Source: Ahaetulla prasina (taxonomy: Eukaryota > Chordata > Lepidosauria > Squamata > Colubridae). From it: a stretch of DNA of 64,000 nt. The stretch lies in NCBI RefSeq assembly GCF_028640845.1, contig NC_080540.1:132708420-132772419 (forward strand), given 5' to 3'. Positions within the stretch are counted from its first letter, which is position 1. Every line of letters starts with the position of its first letter. Under the pieces are notes generated by a model. The model was not told where the DNA came from, ran no database searches, and was given only the letters and a program-made list of their open reading frames with translations. The position numbers were made by a program, and so were the translations under genes. This document shows, piece after piece, positions 1 through 10,229 of this stretch.

Positions 1-135
1 TTTACTGCATGGGAGAGCATTGAGGGTGATATTCAGACAGCCGTCAAGGAAAATGGTAGTCCCAAAATATTTAGACTGGAATATAATGGATGATCATGAC
101 TATACTTTCTGTTCCTTATTACGGCTTTTGTTAAG

Positions 136-314
136 GCACTTGGAGGCCTCAATCAAGATCAAGCTCATTCTAGATCAAGCTGTACCAAAAGTACAGATGC
201 AAACTAGTGTGAAAATTTAGGAGGTTTAGGTGAGGGGATAAAACTTTGCTCTTTGGCATTACCCTGTGTGGTTTGCCTGCTGTTATGGATCTGCTGGGAA
301 GAAATGATGTGAAG
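136..314 (+). repeat. Duplicated block A, first copy
   Basis: This 179-bp non-coding block recurs at 7131-7309 at a constant offset of 6995, and I see no differences between the copies. Here it is interrupted on its right side by an L2 LINE beginning about 315. In the second copy the same boundary continues without a LINE. I recognise no gene or known repeat in it. Confidence 0.9.
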
Positions 315-318
315 TTGG

Positions 319-1790
319 TTGCTGGGCAGGCTGAACGCCACCACATGTTTACTGGATCCGTGCCCCTCCTGGTTAGTACTGGCTACTCAGGAGGTGACAC
401 GAGGCTGGCTCCAGGGGATTACAAATGCTTCTCTGCGGGAGGGGGTCTTTCCCGCGGCCTTGAAAGAGGCTGTGGTGAGACCCCTCCTCAAGAAGCCTTC
501 CCTGGACCCAGCTGTTTTAGGGAACCATCGCCAGTCTCCAATCTTCGCCACGGCGAAGGTTGTAGAGAGTGTGGTGGCATGTCAGCTACCCCAGTACCTG
601 GATGAAGCTGTCTATCTAGACCTGCTCCAGTCCGGATTCCGCCCGGATACAGTACGGAGACAGCTTTGGTCGCTGGTGGATGATCTCTGAGGGCCAGGAT
701 AGGGGTTATTCCTCTGCCCTGGTCCTAGTAGACCCGTCAGCGGCTTTTGATACCATCGACCATGGTATCCTGCTGCGCCGGTTGGAGGGGTTGGGAGAGG
801 GAGGCACCGTTTATCGGTGGTTCTCCTCCTACCTCTCTGATCGGACGAGACGGTGTTGACAGGGGCAGAGATCGACCCAAGGTGCCTCATGTGGGGTGCC
901 GCAGGGGTCGATTCTCTCACCCTCCTGTTCAACATCTATATGAAGCCGCTGGGTGAGATCATCAGTGGCTTTGGGGTGAGATACCAACTGTACGCTGATG
1001 ACACTCAGCTGTACTTTTCCACCCCGGCCACCCCAGTGAAGCTGTCAGTGTTGTCCCGGTGTCTGGAAGCCGTGCGGGTCTGGATGGGGAGGAACAGGCT
1101 CAAACTTAATCCCTCCAAGGCGGAGTGGCTGTGGATGCGGCACCTCGGTACAGTCAGCTGCAGATGCGGCTGTCTGTCGAGGTGAATCATTGGCCCCGAT
1201 GGAGAAGGTCGCAACTTGGGCGTGCTCCTGGATGGCGGTTGTCCTTTGAAGACCATTTGGCGACCGTCTCCAGGAGAGCATTTTATCAGGTTCGCCTGAT
1301 CCGCCAGTTGCGGCCCTTCCTGGACGGGATGCCTTATGCACAGTCACTCATGCCCTTGTTACCTCTCGCCTGGACTACTGCAATGCTCTCTACATGGGGC
1401 TCCCCTTGAAGAGCACCGGAGACTTCAGCTAGTTCAGAACGCGGCTGCGGGTTATTGAGGGCGTCTCGGGCTCCCACATAACACCTATCCTGCGCAGACT
1501 GCACTGGCTACCTGTTGTTTTCGGGTGCGCTTCAAGGTATTGGTGACCACCTTTAAAGCGCTCCATGGCTTAGGACCGGGCTATCTGGGACCGCCTACTG
1601 CCGGCTTCTATCTCCCATCGTCCGATGCGCTCCCACAGAGGGACTCCTCAGGGTGCCGTCAGCCAAACAGTGTCGACTGGCGGCCCCAGGGAGGGCCTTC
1701 TCTGTGGGAGCTCCGACCTGTGGAACGAACTTCCCTCGGACTTGACAATTACCTGACCTTAGGACCTTTAGCATGAACTTAAAACTTATT
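319..1790 (+). pseudogene. L2 ORF2 reverse transcriptase remnant, frameshifted
   Basis: Translation in shifting frames gives most of a non-LTR reverse transcriptase. An N-terminal palm and finger segment lies at 319-690 (ending near SGFRPDTVRRQLW). The catalytic box YADDTQLYF lies at about 991-1017 in the frame of 853-1185. The thumb and C-terminal part follow, with a WRLSFEDHLATVSRRAFYQV-like segment in 1125-1409 and a C-terminal stretch in 1525-1776. In life the protein would nick target DNA and copy its own RNA at the nick. The catalytic aspartates are present, but at least four frame changes break the protein. Many look like one-base losses or gains in homopolymers. That could be decay or consensus error in the assembly. 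It shares no frame with a host gene. Confidence 0.82.
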
Positions 1791-1998
1791 TATTTCATAT
1801 GGCTGGACTAGCCTGATTTTTTTATTTTTATTGGATGGGTTTTAAAATTGTGTTATTTTACAGGGAGTATGTTTTAACGTTTTGGGCATTTAAATTAGTT
1901 TTTAAGGGTTGTTTTTAAATTATTGTGTGTATTTATATTTTATCTGCCTGTTCACCGCCCTGAGTCCTTCGGGAGAAGGGCGGTATACAAATTAAAAT

Positions 1999-2020
1999 AT
2001 TATTATTATTATTATTATTA
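1999..2020 (+). repeat. ATT microsatellite at the L2 3' end
   Basis: About seven ATT units directly follow the L2 tail and form its 3' terminus. The same arrangement, reversed, is seen at 13381-13428. Confidence 0.85.
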
Positions 2021-2512
2021 AGTATGAACCAAATATAAATCTGAATTGAAAAATTTCCCTCAAGCTTATCTCCATGGGTCAGATTTTACATTCTTGCTGA
2101 ACTTACACAATGCACTAAGCCAGAACATATTTGGATGAATCTTAGCATAGTGTGAATTGTAAACCCAATCTTATAGTTTGTAAACCAGTAATTTAAAGAG
2201 GCTTAGAAAAAAAGGCAACTGGAATGACACAATAAATTTTGCCACCCGAAATTAGAGCAATGTCAGTTAGTAGGCCTGAAAATTGCAAGCGGTATCAAAA
2301 GACACATTTACATTTTGTTTTCCATTTAGCATTGTTCTGCAAGACTTGGTAATAGGTGGGGCTGTCCCCTTCAGTAGATCTTGAGGGTTAGAGAGTCCGT
2401 GTCCATTCAGCAACTGAACCAAAACCACTTCCTTCTTTTGCTCTTTTTAAATGGAGCACTTAACAAAACACTGAATTCTGATTCTGACCCAGGTTGCTTC
2501 ATGTTGTTCCAA
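2021..2512. other. Non-coding stretch present only in the first copy
   Basis: I see no gene or repeat in this 490-bp stretch. It separates the L2 insertion from block B. The second copy of the locus lacks nearly all of it: after TATGAA (7310-7315) that copy jumps within a few bases to the start of block B. Confidence 0.7.
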
Positions 2513-3849
2513 TTTTCCCACCGTATTTGCCACTAGTTTGGACCCTAGAGCAGATCCCTACAGGCAAGTGGATGGTTTGCTGAAGCCCCACTATTTGTTT
2601 TGATTCAGCTGAAACAACATCACACCTGGATGCATCCTTGGGAATTACCAATGATACTACTGTACAAAAGATAATTTCTTGAGACTAGATTTAGAGTGGT
2701 CGTATCATGTATTTTTCAAATGAAGTTTGTAAGGTATAAAAACATAAAGTAGCACAAATCAAACTAGCAGCCTAATAGTCAATAATGGGATCATAATTAT
2801 TCCTGGCAGGAAGTGAAAAGTAAAGGACAGTATTTTGCTCTGGATGTTTGCAATACCTGGATTCTACCTAGAGAAGAAAGAAATCTTGGAGTTAACAACT
2901 ACTATTGACTGAATTATAGTAGTTAGATTAATGTCTATATAGACAGGTAAGTAGGAATAGAATTAAGTTAATAATAGATTTCTTACTGAGGCCCAGACAG
3001 ACTGCATATTGATCAACTTTGCATACAAGTTGCAAATCTAGTAATTTTGGCTTTGGACATTAAACATGAAATCCAGACTTCTGGTTAGTAATGATGGTGT
3101 GCTGAATTTATTATCTTACTCCTTCACAGTTTAAGGGGCTTCCCTGTCATCTTCTGATTGCTTTATTGCTGAACTAGTAAGTGGAAATCTTATTGACTCA
3201 AATAAATTCACCAACTTGAGAATGTGATAAGCAGCATGTCATAGATGTTGAAACTATGTTGAAATAAAGACATTCAAGATGAAGTGAGCAGTTTATAGAG
3301 TCTACTTTATAGAGATAATTTATAATTTTAGACATTTCTTACATTGTGAACATGAGTCTGTAGCTATATTTATAGAAAAACATGTATGTGAGATCTTTTC
3401 CCTGCAACTAAAATACAGGCTGGAAATTGAAAGATTTTTTTTCCTGAGGATTTCCATTTTCATTCACTACAGAAACCCCATAATATCAGTAGTTACATTT
3501 TTGCAATCGACCACATAGGATCATATCCAACATTTATCCCAGTAAGCAGGACATTTGTAGTGGAATAAAAAGAAGATTATGGTTTTTTCCAAGTATGCCT
3601 CCATAAACAGCTCTAGATCTGAACAAAACTTGTTTGGCCACAAAACAAAACAAATGTATTTGGCCACAATACATCTTGATTTTTCCAGAGTTTTCTCTTT
3701 TATCCCTTGTTTATTTATCTAATTTCTCTGTTCAGAATTTTTTGATTCCGATGCGGTAGATTTGAAATAATTTGAAGAAAAGACATAGACAGTTTTGATT
3801 TCTAATATTATTTTAAAAATGTAAGGAGAACATAAGCCACTCTGCATTA
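2513..3849 (+). repeat. Duplicated block B, first copy
   Basis: This 1.34-kb AT-rich non-coding block is repeated at 7324-8661. I count roughly 13 substitutions and one single-base indel between the copies, about 99% identity. The right edge is sharp: both copies share CTCTGCATTA, then this one runs into a GC-rich LINE 5' end and the other into unrelated sequence. No coding signal or known repeat was recognised inside. Confidence 0.9.
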
Positions 3850-4164
3850 AAAAGGGGCTTGTCTGCGCATGCGCGAGAATGGTAGCTGCCTAGAGGAGCC
3901 CGAATCGGCGGTGGCGGCTTTCCTGGAAATGGAGACTTCAGCCTGACTTACCAGGCTTCTCTGGTCCCTCGGCGGGTGGTTCGATCTGTCTGGCTGCCGC
4001 TGGAGAGGTTTGTGGCCTCTCGGACATGCGACAGCCGAGAACGGGCCGAGGGACGGAGAGGCGATCCGGAAGGGGGCGGCCATTTTGGAGGAAGCAGGAT
4101 GCGATGGAGGCGAGGAGGCGAGGGAGGCCTGCTGCTTGTTGCGGGCTTCGGCCTCGGCTCTGGC

Positions 4165-4375
4165 CCAGCCTTGCCCAGCGGAGCGGAGTGAGCGAGCGGA
4201 GCCCTGCCCAGCCCTGCTTTGGTCTGCCTTGTTCGGGCGGAGCCTGCCCAGCGGAGCGGAGCCCTGCCCAACGGAGCTCTGCCCAGCGCCCAGCAGCAAG
4301 CCCTGCCCAGCGGAACCCTGCTTAGCGGAGCCTTGCCTAGCGGAGCCCTGCCCAGCGCCTAGCGGTGAGCCCTGT
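4165..4375 (+). repeat. GC-rich tandem repeat in the L2 5' untranslated region
   Basis: Imperfect tandem copies of a unit of about 17-20 bases built around GCCCTGCCCAGCGGAGC. It lies in the CpG-dense leader of the LINE, upstream of the endonuclease. Tandem leader repeats are common in LINE 5' regions and can carry promoter activity. Promoter function here is inference only. A shorter tandem of GGATTGGACTG units follows at about 4871-4918. Confidence 0.75.
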
Positions 4376-4854
4376 CCAGTGGCGACCCCGCGATCGTGGC
4401 CGAATTTCAGCGCTTGAGATCGCCGGTGATCCCGCCTGGCTCCGACGGCTTCGGGTGGATTCGCCTGGTTTCAGCTGGTGCGACCCGCCCGCTTTTGCCT
4501 GTCGGCGGGCCTGCCGCCCTTTGGCGCCAGTTCCATCGGCGCCAGGTCCATCGGCGCTGGTTGTGCCCAGCGAGGCTGTGTGGTCCGCGTGGCGCCCGTC
4601 CAACGGCGCCTAGATGTGGCAGCCCCACCGAGGATGGGTGTGGTAAGGCCTCGGTGGGAGAAGAGGCCGGAACCGTGGCTGAGGTTTGTCCTCTTTTGGC
4701 CTGTTTTATCGCATTATTTCATCGCGTGTCATCGAATGGCCCTTGGTGGCCTGGCTTGCTCCATCGTATTTTCCTTTGTGGCCTTATGGCCTGGCTTGCT
4801 CCTATTTCCGCCCCTTATTCCGGACTATGGGTCATCTAAACTGGGCGGTCATGC

Positions 4855-6543
4855 ATGTCCATCTGCGGATGGAGTGGATTGGACTGGATTGGACTAGCTT
4901 GGACTGGTCTCGGACTTGGACAGACCGCTAGCCACATCTACCTAATTAAGATCTCTTGTAGAACTGTTCCCCATTGGCATGCCATGGAGACTGTCGGCCT
5001 GTCTGTTCCTGTTTTGTCATCGCTATCCAGTTCCTGCTCCATTTGTCCTTTGACCATCTGGACTCCGCTGGAAGATCTACCATTTCTGTTACTTTGGGAG
5101 TTTACCATCTTAGCATCCTCGCCGATTCGCACTTTCCTATGCGCCACACTGCACGTGAACTCTGCGCCTCGAGGTGCCCCGCCGCAGGAATGGCCCATAT
5201 CGCTACCAAGGGCCGGCCTCAATGACGGGTCTTGGGACCCACAGAGGTGGCATGCGAGAAGAAGGAGCCTTTGGGGGTTTTTAGACAGGGTATTTTTAAG
5301 GGGTGGGAGGGGTAAGGCGGGTGAGGGGGGTAGCCCGTCGGGGGGGAAACCAGTTCCAACGCATGCTCGTGGCGATTATCAAAAGGGTTCGGAGGTTATG
5401 GGGGGGGAGGGTGTTCCTTTGTGTGAGGGTGAGTCTATCGGCACGGTAAGTGGGAGGGGCAGATATGGCGGAAGGGGGGGATCGTATCGACACAGGGGGT
5501 CACGCGTTCGATGTATGCAGGCGATCGCGTGCCCCGATCCCCTTAACTTTACCCGTTCCCCGGATGGTCAGGACCCTCAGAGCCTGGGCCTTCGTCTGGT
5601 GCTATGCAACGCACGGTCCGCGGCCAATAAAGCCCCCCTAATACATGATCTAATTCAGGGGGGTGCCGCGGATATTATAGGCGTTACGGAGACCTGGCTG
5701 GGCATTGAAGGGGGTGTGCCCCTGGTTGAGATGTGCCCACCGGGTTTCCGTGCATTCCATCAGCCGAGGGCCCAGGGTAGGGGTGGAGGGGTGGCGGTTG
5801 TGATTAAAGAGAGTCTAGAGCCGAGGGAGACCACTGTACCTCAGATAGCCGGGTGTGAATCCCTCTGTGTGAGGTGGGGTCATAGATGTCAGATGGGCTT
5901 ACTGGTCGCGTACCTGGCTCCTTGCTGCGTGACAGCTGCCCTGCCCGAGCTCCTAGAGGTGCTTGCCGGGGTGGCGGTGGAGACCCCCAGACTTTTAGTC
6001 ATGGGGGACTTTAACCTGCCATCTGCCGGCTTGTCATCGACGGTAGCTCGGGAGTTCTTGGCCTCCATGACGGCCTTGGACCTGACTCAAGTAGTGGATG
6101 GCCCCACTCACATCGGGGGTGGCACACTGGACCTGATTTTTGTCTCTGGTCAGTGGTTGAGAGATCTGGACTTAAAGGAAATAGTCATTGAACCTTTGTC
6201 ATGGTCAGATCACTCTCTCCTTCGCCTGGACTTTCTGACCGCTACCCAACACCGCAGGGAGACGGAACCATTACGTTGGTACCGTCCCAGGCGCCTGATG
6301 GACCCTGAGAGGTTCCGGACGGAGCTTGGGCCATTTCCTGAGGGTCTGGCTCACGGCACGGCGGAGGAACTAGCTGCAGCCTGGGAACGGGCTGCGGCTG
6401 GGGCTTTAGACCGTGTCGTGCCTTTGCGGCCTCTGACCCGGCGTAGATCCCAACCGCCCTTGGTTCTCCGAGGAGCTGAGGGGGATGAAACGCCGGAGAA
6501 GACGCCTAGAGAGTTCCTGGAGGTCCAGCCGTTCAGAGGCTGA
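4855..6543 (+). pseudogene. L2 ORF2 apurinic-type endonuclease domain (long open frame)
   Basis: The longest open frame in the window, up to 562 codons. The first half (to about 5560) is low-complexity, Gly- and Arg-rich, and unlike known domains. From about 5575 it is a clear LINE endonuclease of the exonuclease-endonuclease-phosphatase fold. Visible motifs are CNARSAANKAPL near 5605, the metal-binding glutamate in TETWLG near 5685, VMGDFNLP near 5998, THIGGGTLDLIF near 6106, and the catalytic SDHSLLRLDF near 6207. In life this domain nicks genomic DNA to prime reverse transcription. The frame breaks at 6543. The start at 4855 is simply the first ATG in frame and is not credible as the native start. 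The four catalytic landmarks are intact, so this half looks younger than the reverse transcriptase remnants nearby. Confidence 0.85.
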
Positions 6544-6984
6544 TCGGACACTAGTTAGATCCTATACTAGGACCTACCTAGTGGCACTGAGGGAAGCGAG
6601 CGTTCCCACGCCTCCCTCATTGCATCGGCAGATACCCGCCCAGCTGCCCTGTTTCGGGTGCCCCGCCCCCTCCTTCACCAGGGGGAGCGGGATGACCCGT
6701 TGCAGGGACGTGCTGAGGAGTTTAACGGTTATCTATACGATAAAATCGTTCAGCTGAAGGACGGTCTGGACCAAGATTGTAGTGATTCGGACGGGATGTC
6801 TGAGGGCGGTCTTGGTGATGTTGTGTGGGATGAGTTTGACCCTGTGACTCCCGAGGACATGGACAGGTTGCTGGGTAGATTGAATGCCACCACATGTTTA
6901 CTGGACCTGCCCTCCTGGCTGGTGCTGGCCACTCAGGAGGTGACACGAGGCTGGCTCCAGGGATTACGAGTGCTTCCTTGTTGA
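6485..6984 (+). pseudogene. L2 ORF2 linker and start of reverse transcriptase, two frames
   Basis: Continues the endonuclease ORF in other frames. 6485-6757 covers the linker after the endonuclease. The frame of 6658-6984 reads through EFNGYLYDKI and DPVTPEDMDRLLGRLNATTC into the N-terminal reverse transcriptase segment also present at 319-500. It is truncated before the catalytic YADD box because the element stops at 7130. This is not a host gene. Confidence 0.8.
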
Positions 6985-7130
6985 GGGAGTCTTCCGCCGC
7001 CTTGAAAGAGGCGGTGGTGAGGCCCTCCTCAAGAAGCCTTCCTGGACCCGGCTGTTTTAGGTAATTATCGCCCAGTCTCCAACCCGCCGCGCGAAGGTTG
7101 TAGAGAGTATGGTGGCATATCAGTTCCCCT

Positions 7131-7309
7131 GCACTTGGAGGCCTCAATCAAGATCAAGCTCATTCTAGATCAAGCTGTACCAAAAGTACAGATGCAAACT
7201 AGTGTGAAAATTTAGGAGGTTTAGGTGAGGGGATAAAACTTTGCTCTTTGGCATTACCCTGTGTGGTTTGCCTGCTGTTATGGATCTGCTGGGAAGAAAT
7301 GATGTGAAG
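7131..7309 (+). repeat. Duplicated block A, second copy, with empty L2 site
   Basis: Apparently identical to 136-314. It begins immediately at the truncated edge of the L2 5' part. Its right edge (GATGTGAAG then TATGAA) is the uninterrupted form of the site that holds an L2 insertion in the first copy. Confidence 0.9.
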
Positions 7310-7323
7310 TATGAAGTTTGAAG

Positions 7324-8661
7324 TTTTCCCACCGTATTTGCCACTAGTTTGGACTCTAGAGTAGATCCCTACAGGCAAGTGGATGGTGTGCTGAAGCCCC
7401 ACTATTTGTTTTGATTCAGCTGAAACAACATCACACCTGGATGCATCCTTGGGAATTACCAATGATACTACTGTACAAAAGATAATTTATTGAGACTAGA
7501 TTTAGAGTGGTCGTATCATGTATTTTTCAAATGATGTTTGTAAGGTATAAAAACATAAAGTAGCACAAATCAAACTAGCAGCCTAATAGTCAATAATGGG
7601 ATCATAATTATTCCTGTCAGGAAGTGAAAAGTAAAGGACAGTATTTTGCTCTGGATATTTGCAATACCTGGATTCTACCTAGAGAAGAAAGAAATCTTGG
7701 AGTTAACAACTACTATTGACTGAATTATAGTAGTTAGATTAATGTCTATATAGACAAGTAAGTAGGAATAGAATTAAGTTAATAATAGATTTCTTACTGA
7801 GGCCCAGACAGACTGCATATTGATCAACTTTGCATACAAGTTGCAAATCTAGTAATTTTGGCTTTGGACATTAAACATGAAATCCAGACTTCTGGTTAGT
7901 AATGATGGTGTGCTGAATTTATTATCTTATTCCTTCACAGTTTAAGGGGCTTCCCTGTCATCTTCTGATTGCTTTATTGCTGAACTAGTAAGTGGAAATC
8001 TTATTGACTCAAATAAATTCACCAACTTGAGAATGTGATAAGCAGCATGTCATAGATGTTGAAACTATGTTGAAATAAAGACATTCAAGATGAAGTGAGC
8101 AGTTTATAGAGTCTACTTTATAGAGATAATTTATAATTTTTAGACATTTCTTACATTGTGAACATGAGTCTGTAGCTATATTTATAGAAAAACATGTATG
8201 TGAGATCTTTTCCCTGCAACTAAAATACAGGCTGGAAATTGAAAGATTTTTTTTCCTGAGGATTTCCATTTTCATTCACTACAGAAACCCCATAATATCA
8301 GTAGTTACATTTTTGCAATCGACCACATAGGATCATATCCAACATTTATCCCAATAAGCAGGACATTTGTAGTGGAATAAAAAGAAGATTATGGTTTTTT
8401 CCAAGTATGCCTCCATAAACAGCTCTAGATCTGAACAAAACTTGTTTGGCCACAAAACAAAACAAATGTATTTGGCCACAATACATCTTGATTTTTCCAG
8501 AGTTTTCTCTTTTATCCCTTGTTTATTTATCTAATTTCTCTGTTCAGAATTTTTTGATTCCGATGCGGCAGATTTGAAATAATTTGAAGAAAAGACATAG
8601 ACAATTTTGATTTCTAATATTATTTTAAAAATGTAAGGAGAACATAAGCCACTCTGCATTA
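7324..8661 (+). repeat. Duplicated block B, second copy
   Basis: Copy of 2513-3849, offset 4811-4812, about 99% identical. Only 14 bases separate it from block A here, against 2.2 kb in the first copy. After 8661 the sequence is unique. Confidence 0.9.
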
Positions 8662-9299
8662 GAAGGAATTCTTATACTGTACTATATTTTCAGTTCATCA
8701 TTTCCAGAATTATCTAGAGGATTTTTTGGGGGGGGGGGGATTGTTGCTGCAGTTACTGTTTTAAGTTTTTCTTTTAAGTGTGAGTTTAGTTTTAGTTTTT
8801 ATAGTTAAGTAATTTTTAGTTAATCATTCTTTTAAAAAAGAAAAAATGAACAGGCAAAAAAAAAGAAAAAGAAAAGGAAAAATAATTGATGCAAAAATTA
8901 GTACGTGGCCAATGAAGTTACAGATGTACAGTTAGTGGTCAGTGTATTGTTAATGAAAAGATTAAACATAAAAAAGCCAAATTACCATAAGTTATTTTAA
9001 ATAACTAGGAAAATGATTTGAGAGATCTTTTTGAATATATGAGCTGAGTGGCAAAATTGTCTCTATTTTGTTATGCAAAAGTACCATCAAAAACAAAAAA
9101 GGAGAAAGAAGAAAAATTACTAAAAACATTATGAGTAAAATATTTAGTTTCCAACTCCCTGTTTTATTCTGATATGTAATATTTATAAACATAAAATTTT
9201 TATGTATTTCTGATTTCAGTTCTTTGGTGAACACTTTTTCCCCTTAAAAACCATACTTTAAATACCAATACTCTAGTTTGTCTCCTTTAGTTTTTAAAA
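8662..9299. other. No gene seen
   Basis: AT-rich sequence with a run of G at about 8729-8739 and A-rich runs at 8835-8882. No coding signal or named repeat. Confidence 0.6.
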
Positions 9300-9505
9300 C
9301 TGCTTGAACCTAGAGGAGACACCAGGAAACTGTGAATTCTATTCCCGCTTTAGGCATGATAGCCAACCGAGTGGCTTTTGGCCAGTTCTTTCCTCTCACA
9401 GCTCAATCTGCTTCATAGGGTTCTTGCTGTAGGGAAATTAAGAGGAGGAAGGAGTATTAGGTATGTTTGCTGCTTTGAGTTATTTATAAAACATAAAGAT
9501 GGGAA
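9300..9505 (+). mobile_element. Sauria-type SINE, worn copy
   Basis: Matches the body and tail seen more clearly at 44905-45195: CTGTGAATTCTATTCCCGC, then TTAGGCATGATAGCC, then GGAAGGAGTATTAGGTATGT and TTTGAGTTATTTATAAAA. The tRNA-like head is missing or unrecognisable. Family knowledge: this SINE type is squamate-specific and carries a BovB-like tail. Confidence 0.65.
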
Positions 9506-10229
9506 ATAAGTATGTTGTTTGGGATTTCCAGGTTTTTCCTTTTTATTCGAGGTGCTTTTTCAATACTTAATTTTTTTCTCAATGAAAATAATATTTTCTT
9601 TTTTTTCCCCCTTTGCCCTTTGGGAATACTGATTTTTCTATATGCAGTTAATTCACCCAAGTTGCCTTTTGTTTTGTTTTTTTTTCACCTGGAATTTAAT
9701 AGGCCTTAGATATCCTTTCAAGATTTTGCAGATATTAATTGGTTGATAGATTACTATGTGCCATCAGGTTGTTGACTCTTAGCAACAATATCAGATTTTT
9801 CTCATGAATTAATGGATTAGCAGATTAAATATTTGATGGAATTTAAAATCTGCTCTAATGTAGGAAGTTTGAGACATAAGCCTGCAAAATTAGTCACAGA
9901 AAAAGAAATGATTCAGGACAATACTTTTTTTAGATTGGCAATTAAATGTTTTCAAAATAATTTTGCATTTGTTAATTACTATGGCCCAACTAAGGATAGT
10001 TCAAAAGTTTAAAATAAACATTTTGAATACTTTTTTTGGCTGTGGATTAGATAAATATTGGCTTATATTTTATCAAGTTTTAAATTCTTTGTTAAATTGT
10101 AACACTGTTTCACCTGAATAATAATGCTCTAAACTGGAGTTTAAAATGGCCGATGTAAATAACTTTTAAATCCTTCAGAAAAGAATAAACATTTTTAAAA
10201 TTGCCCATCAGACTTGTTCCTGACTTGAT
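9506..10229. other. AT-rich, no gene seen
   Basis: About 720 bp with no supported gene. The last part may be the upstream edge of the L1 relic that follows, but I cannot read a domain in it. Confidence 0.5.

Larger units (their letters stand above)
315..2020 (+). mobile_element. L2-type LINE, 3' part (5' truncated)
   Basis: Non-LTR retrotransposon fragment running from the start of the reverse transcriptase domain to the 3' tail. The tail holds the CCGCCCTGAG...GGGCGG hairpin-like sequence at about 1956-1983 and ends in an ATT repeat. It joins block A after GATGTGAAG, and the tail is followed by AAGTATGAA. The second copy of the locus has GATGTGAAG directly followed by TATGAA, so this is a genuine insertion with a very short duplication (about AAG). 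The family call rests on endonuclease and reverse transcriptase similarity to the L2 clade. CR1-group naming is possible, because the two clades are related. Confidence 0.85.
3850..7130 (+). mobile_element. L2-type LINE, 5' part (3' truncated)
   Basis: CpG-rich 5' region, endonuclease domain and the first part of the reverse transcriptase of an L2-type LINE. It starts right after block B and stops abruptly after a CAGTTCCCC sequence, where block A begins again at 7131. Its last 260 bp (6869-7129) align with the first 275 bp of the LINE at 315-2020, so the two fragments overlap in element coordinates. Identity in the overlap is only about 85%, with several single-base indels. They therefore look like different copies, or noisy versions of one. 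Confidence 0.85.

Noticed and set aside
4855..6543. 562-codon open frame as a host gene
   Set aside because: The C-terminal two-thirds is a LINE endonuclease and the element context is clear. The N-terminal Gly/Arg-rich part is leader sequence that happens to be open.
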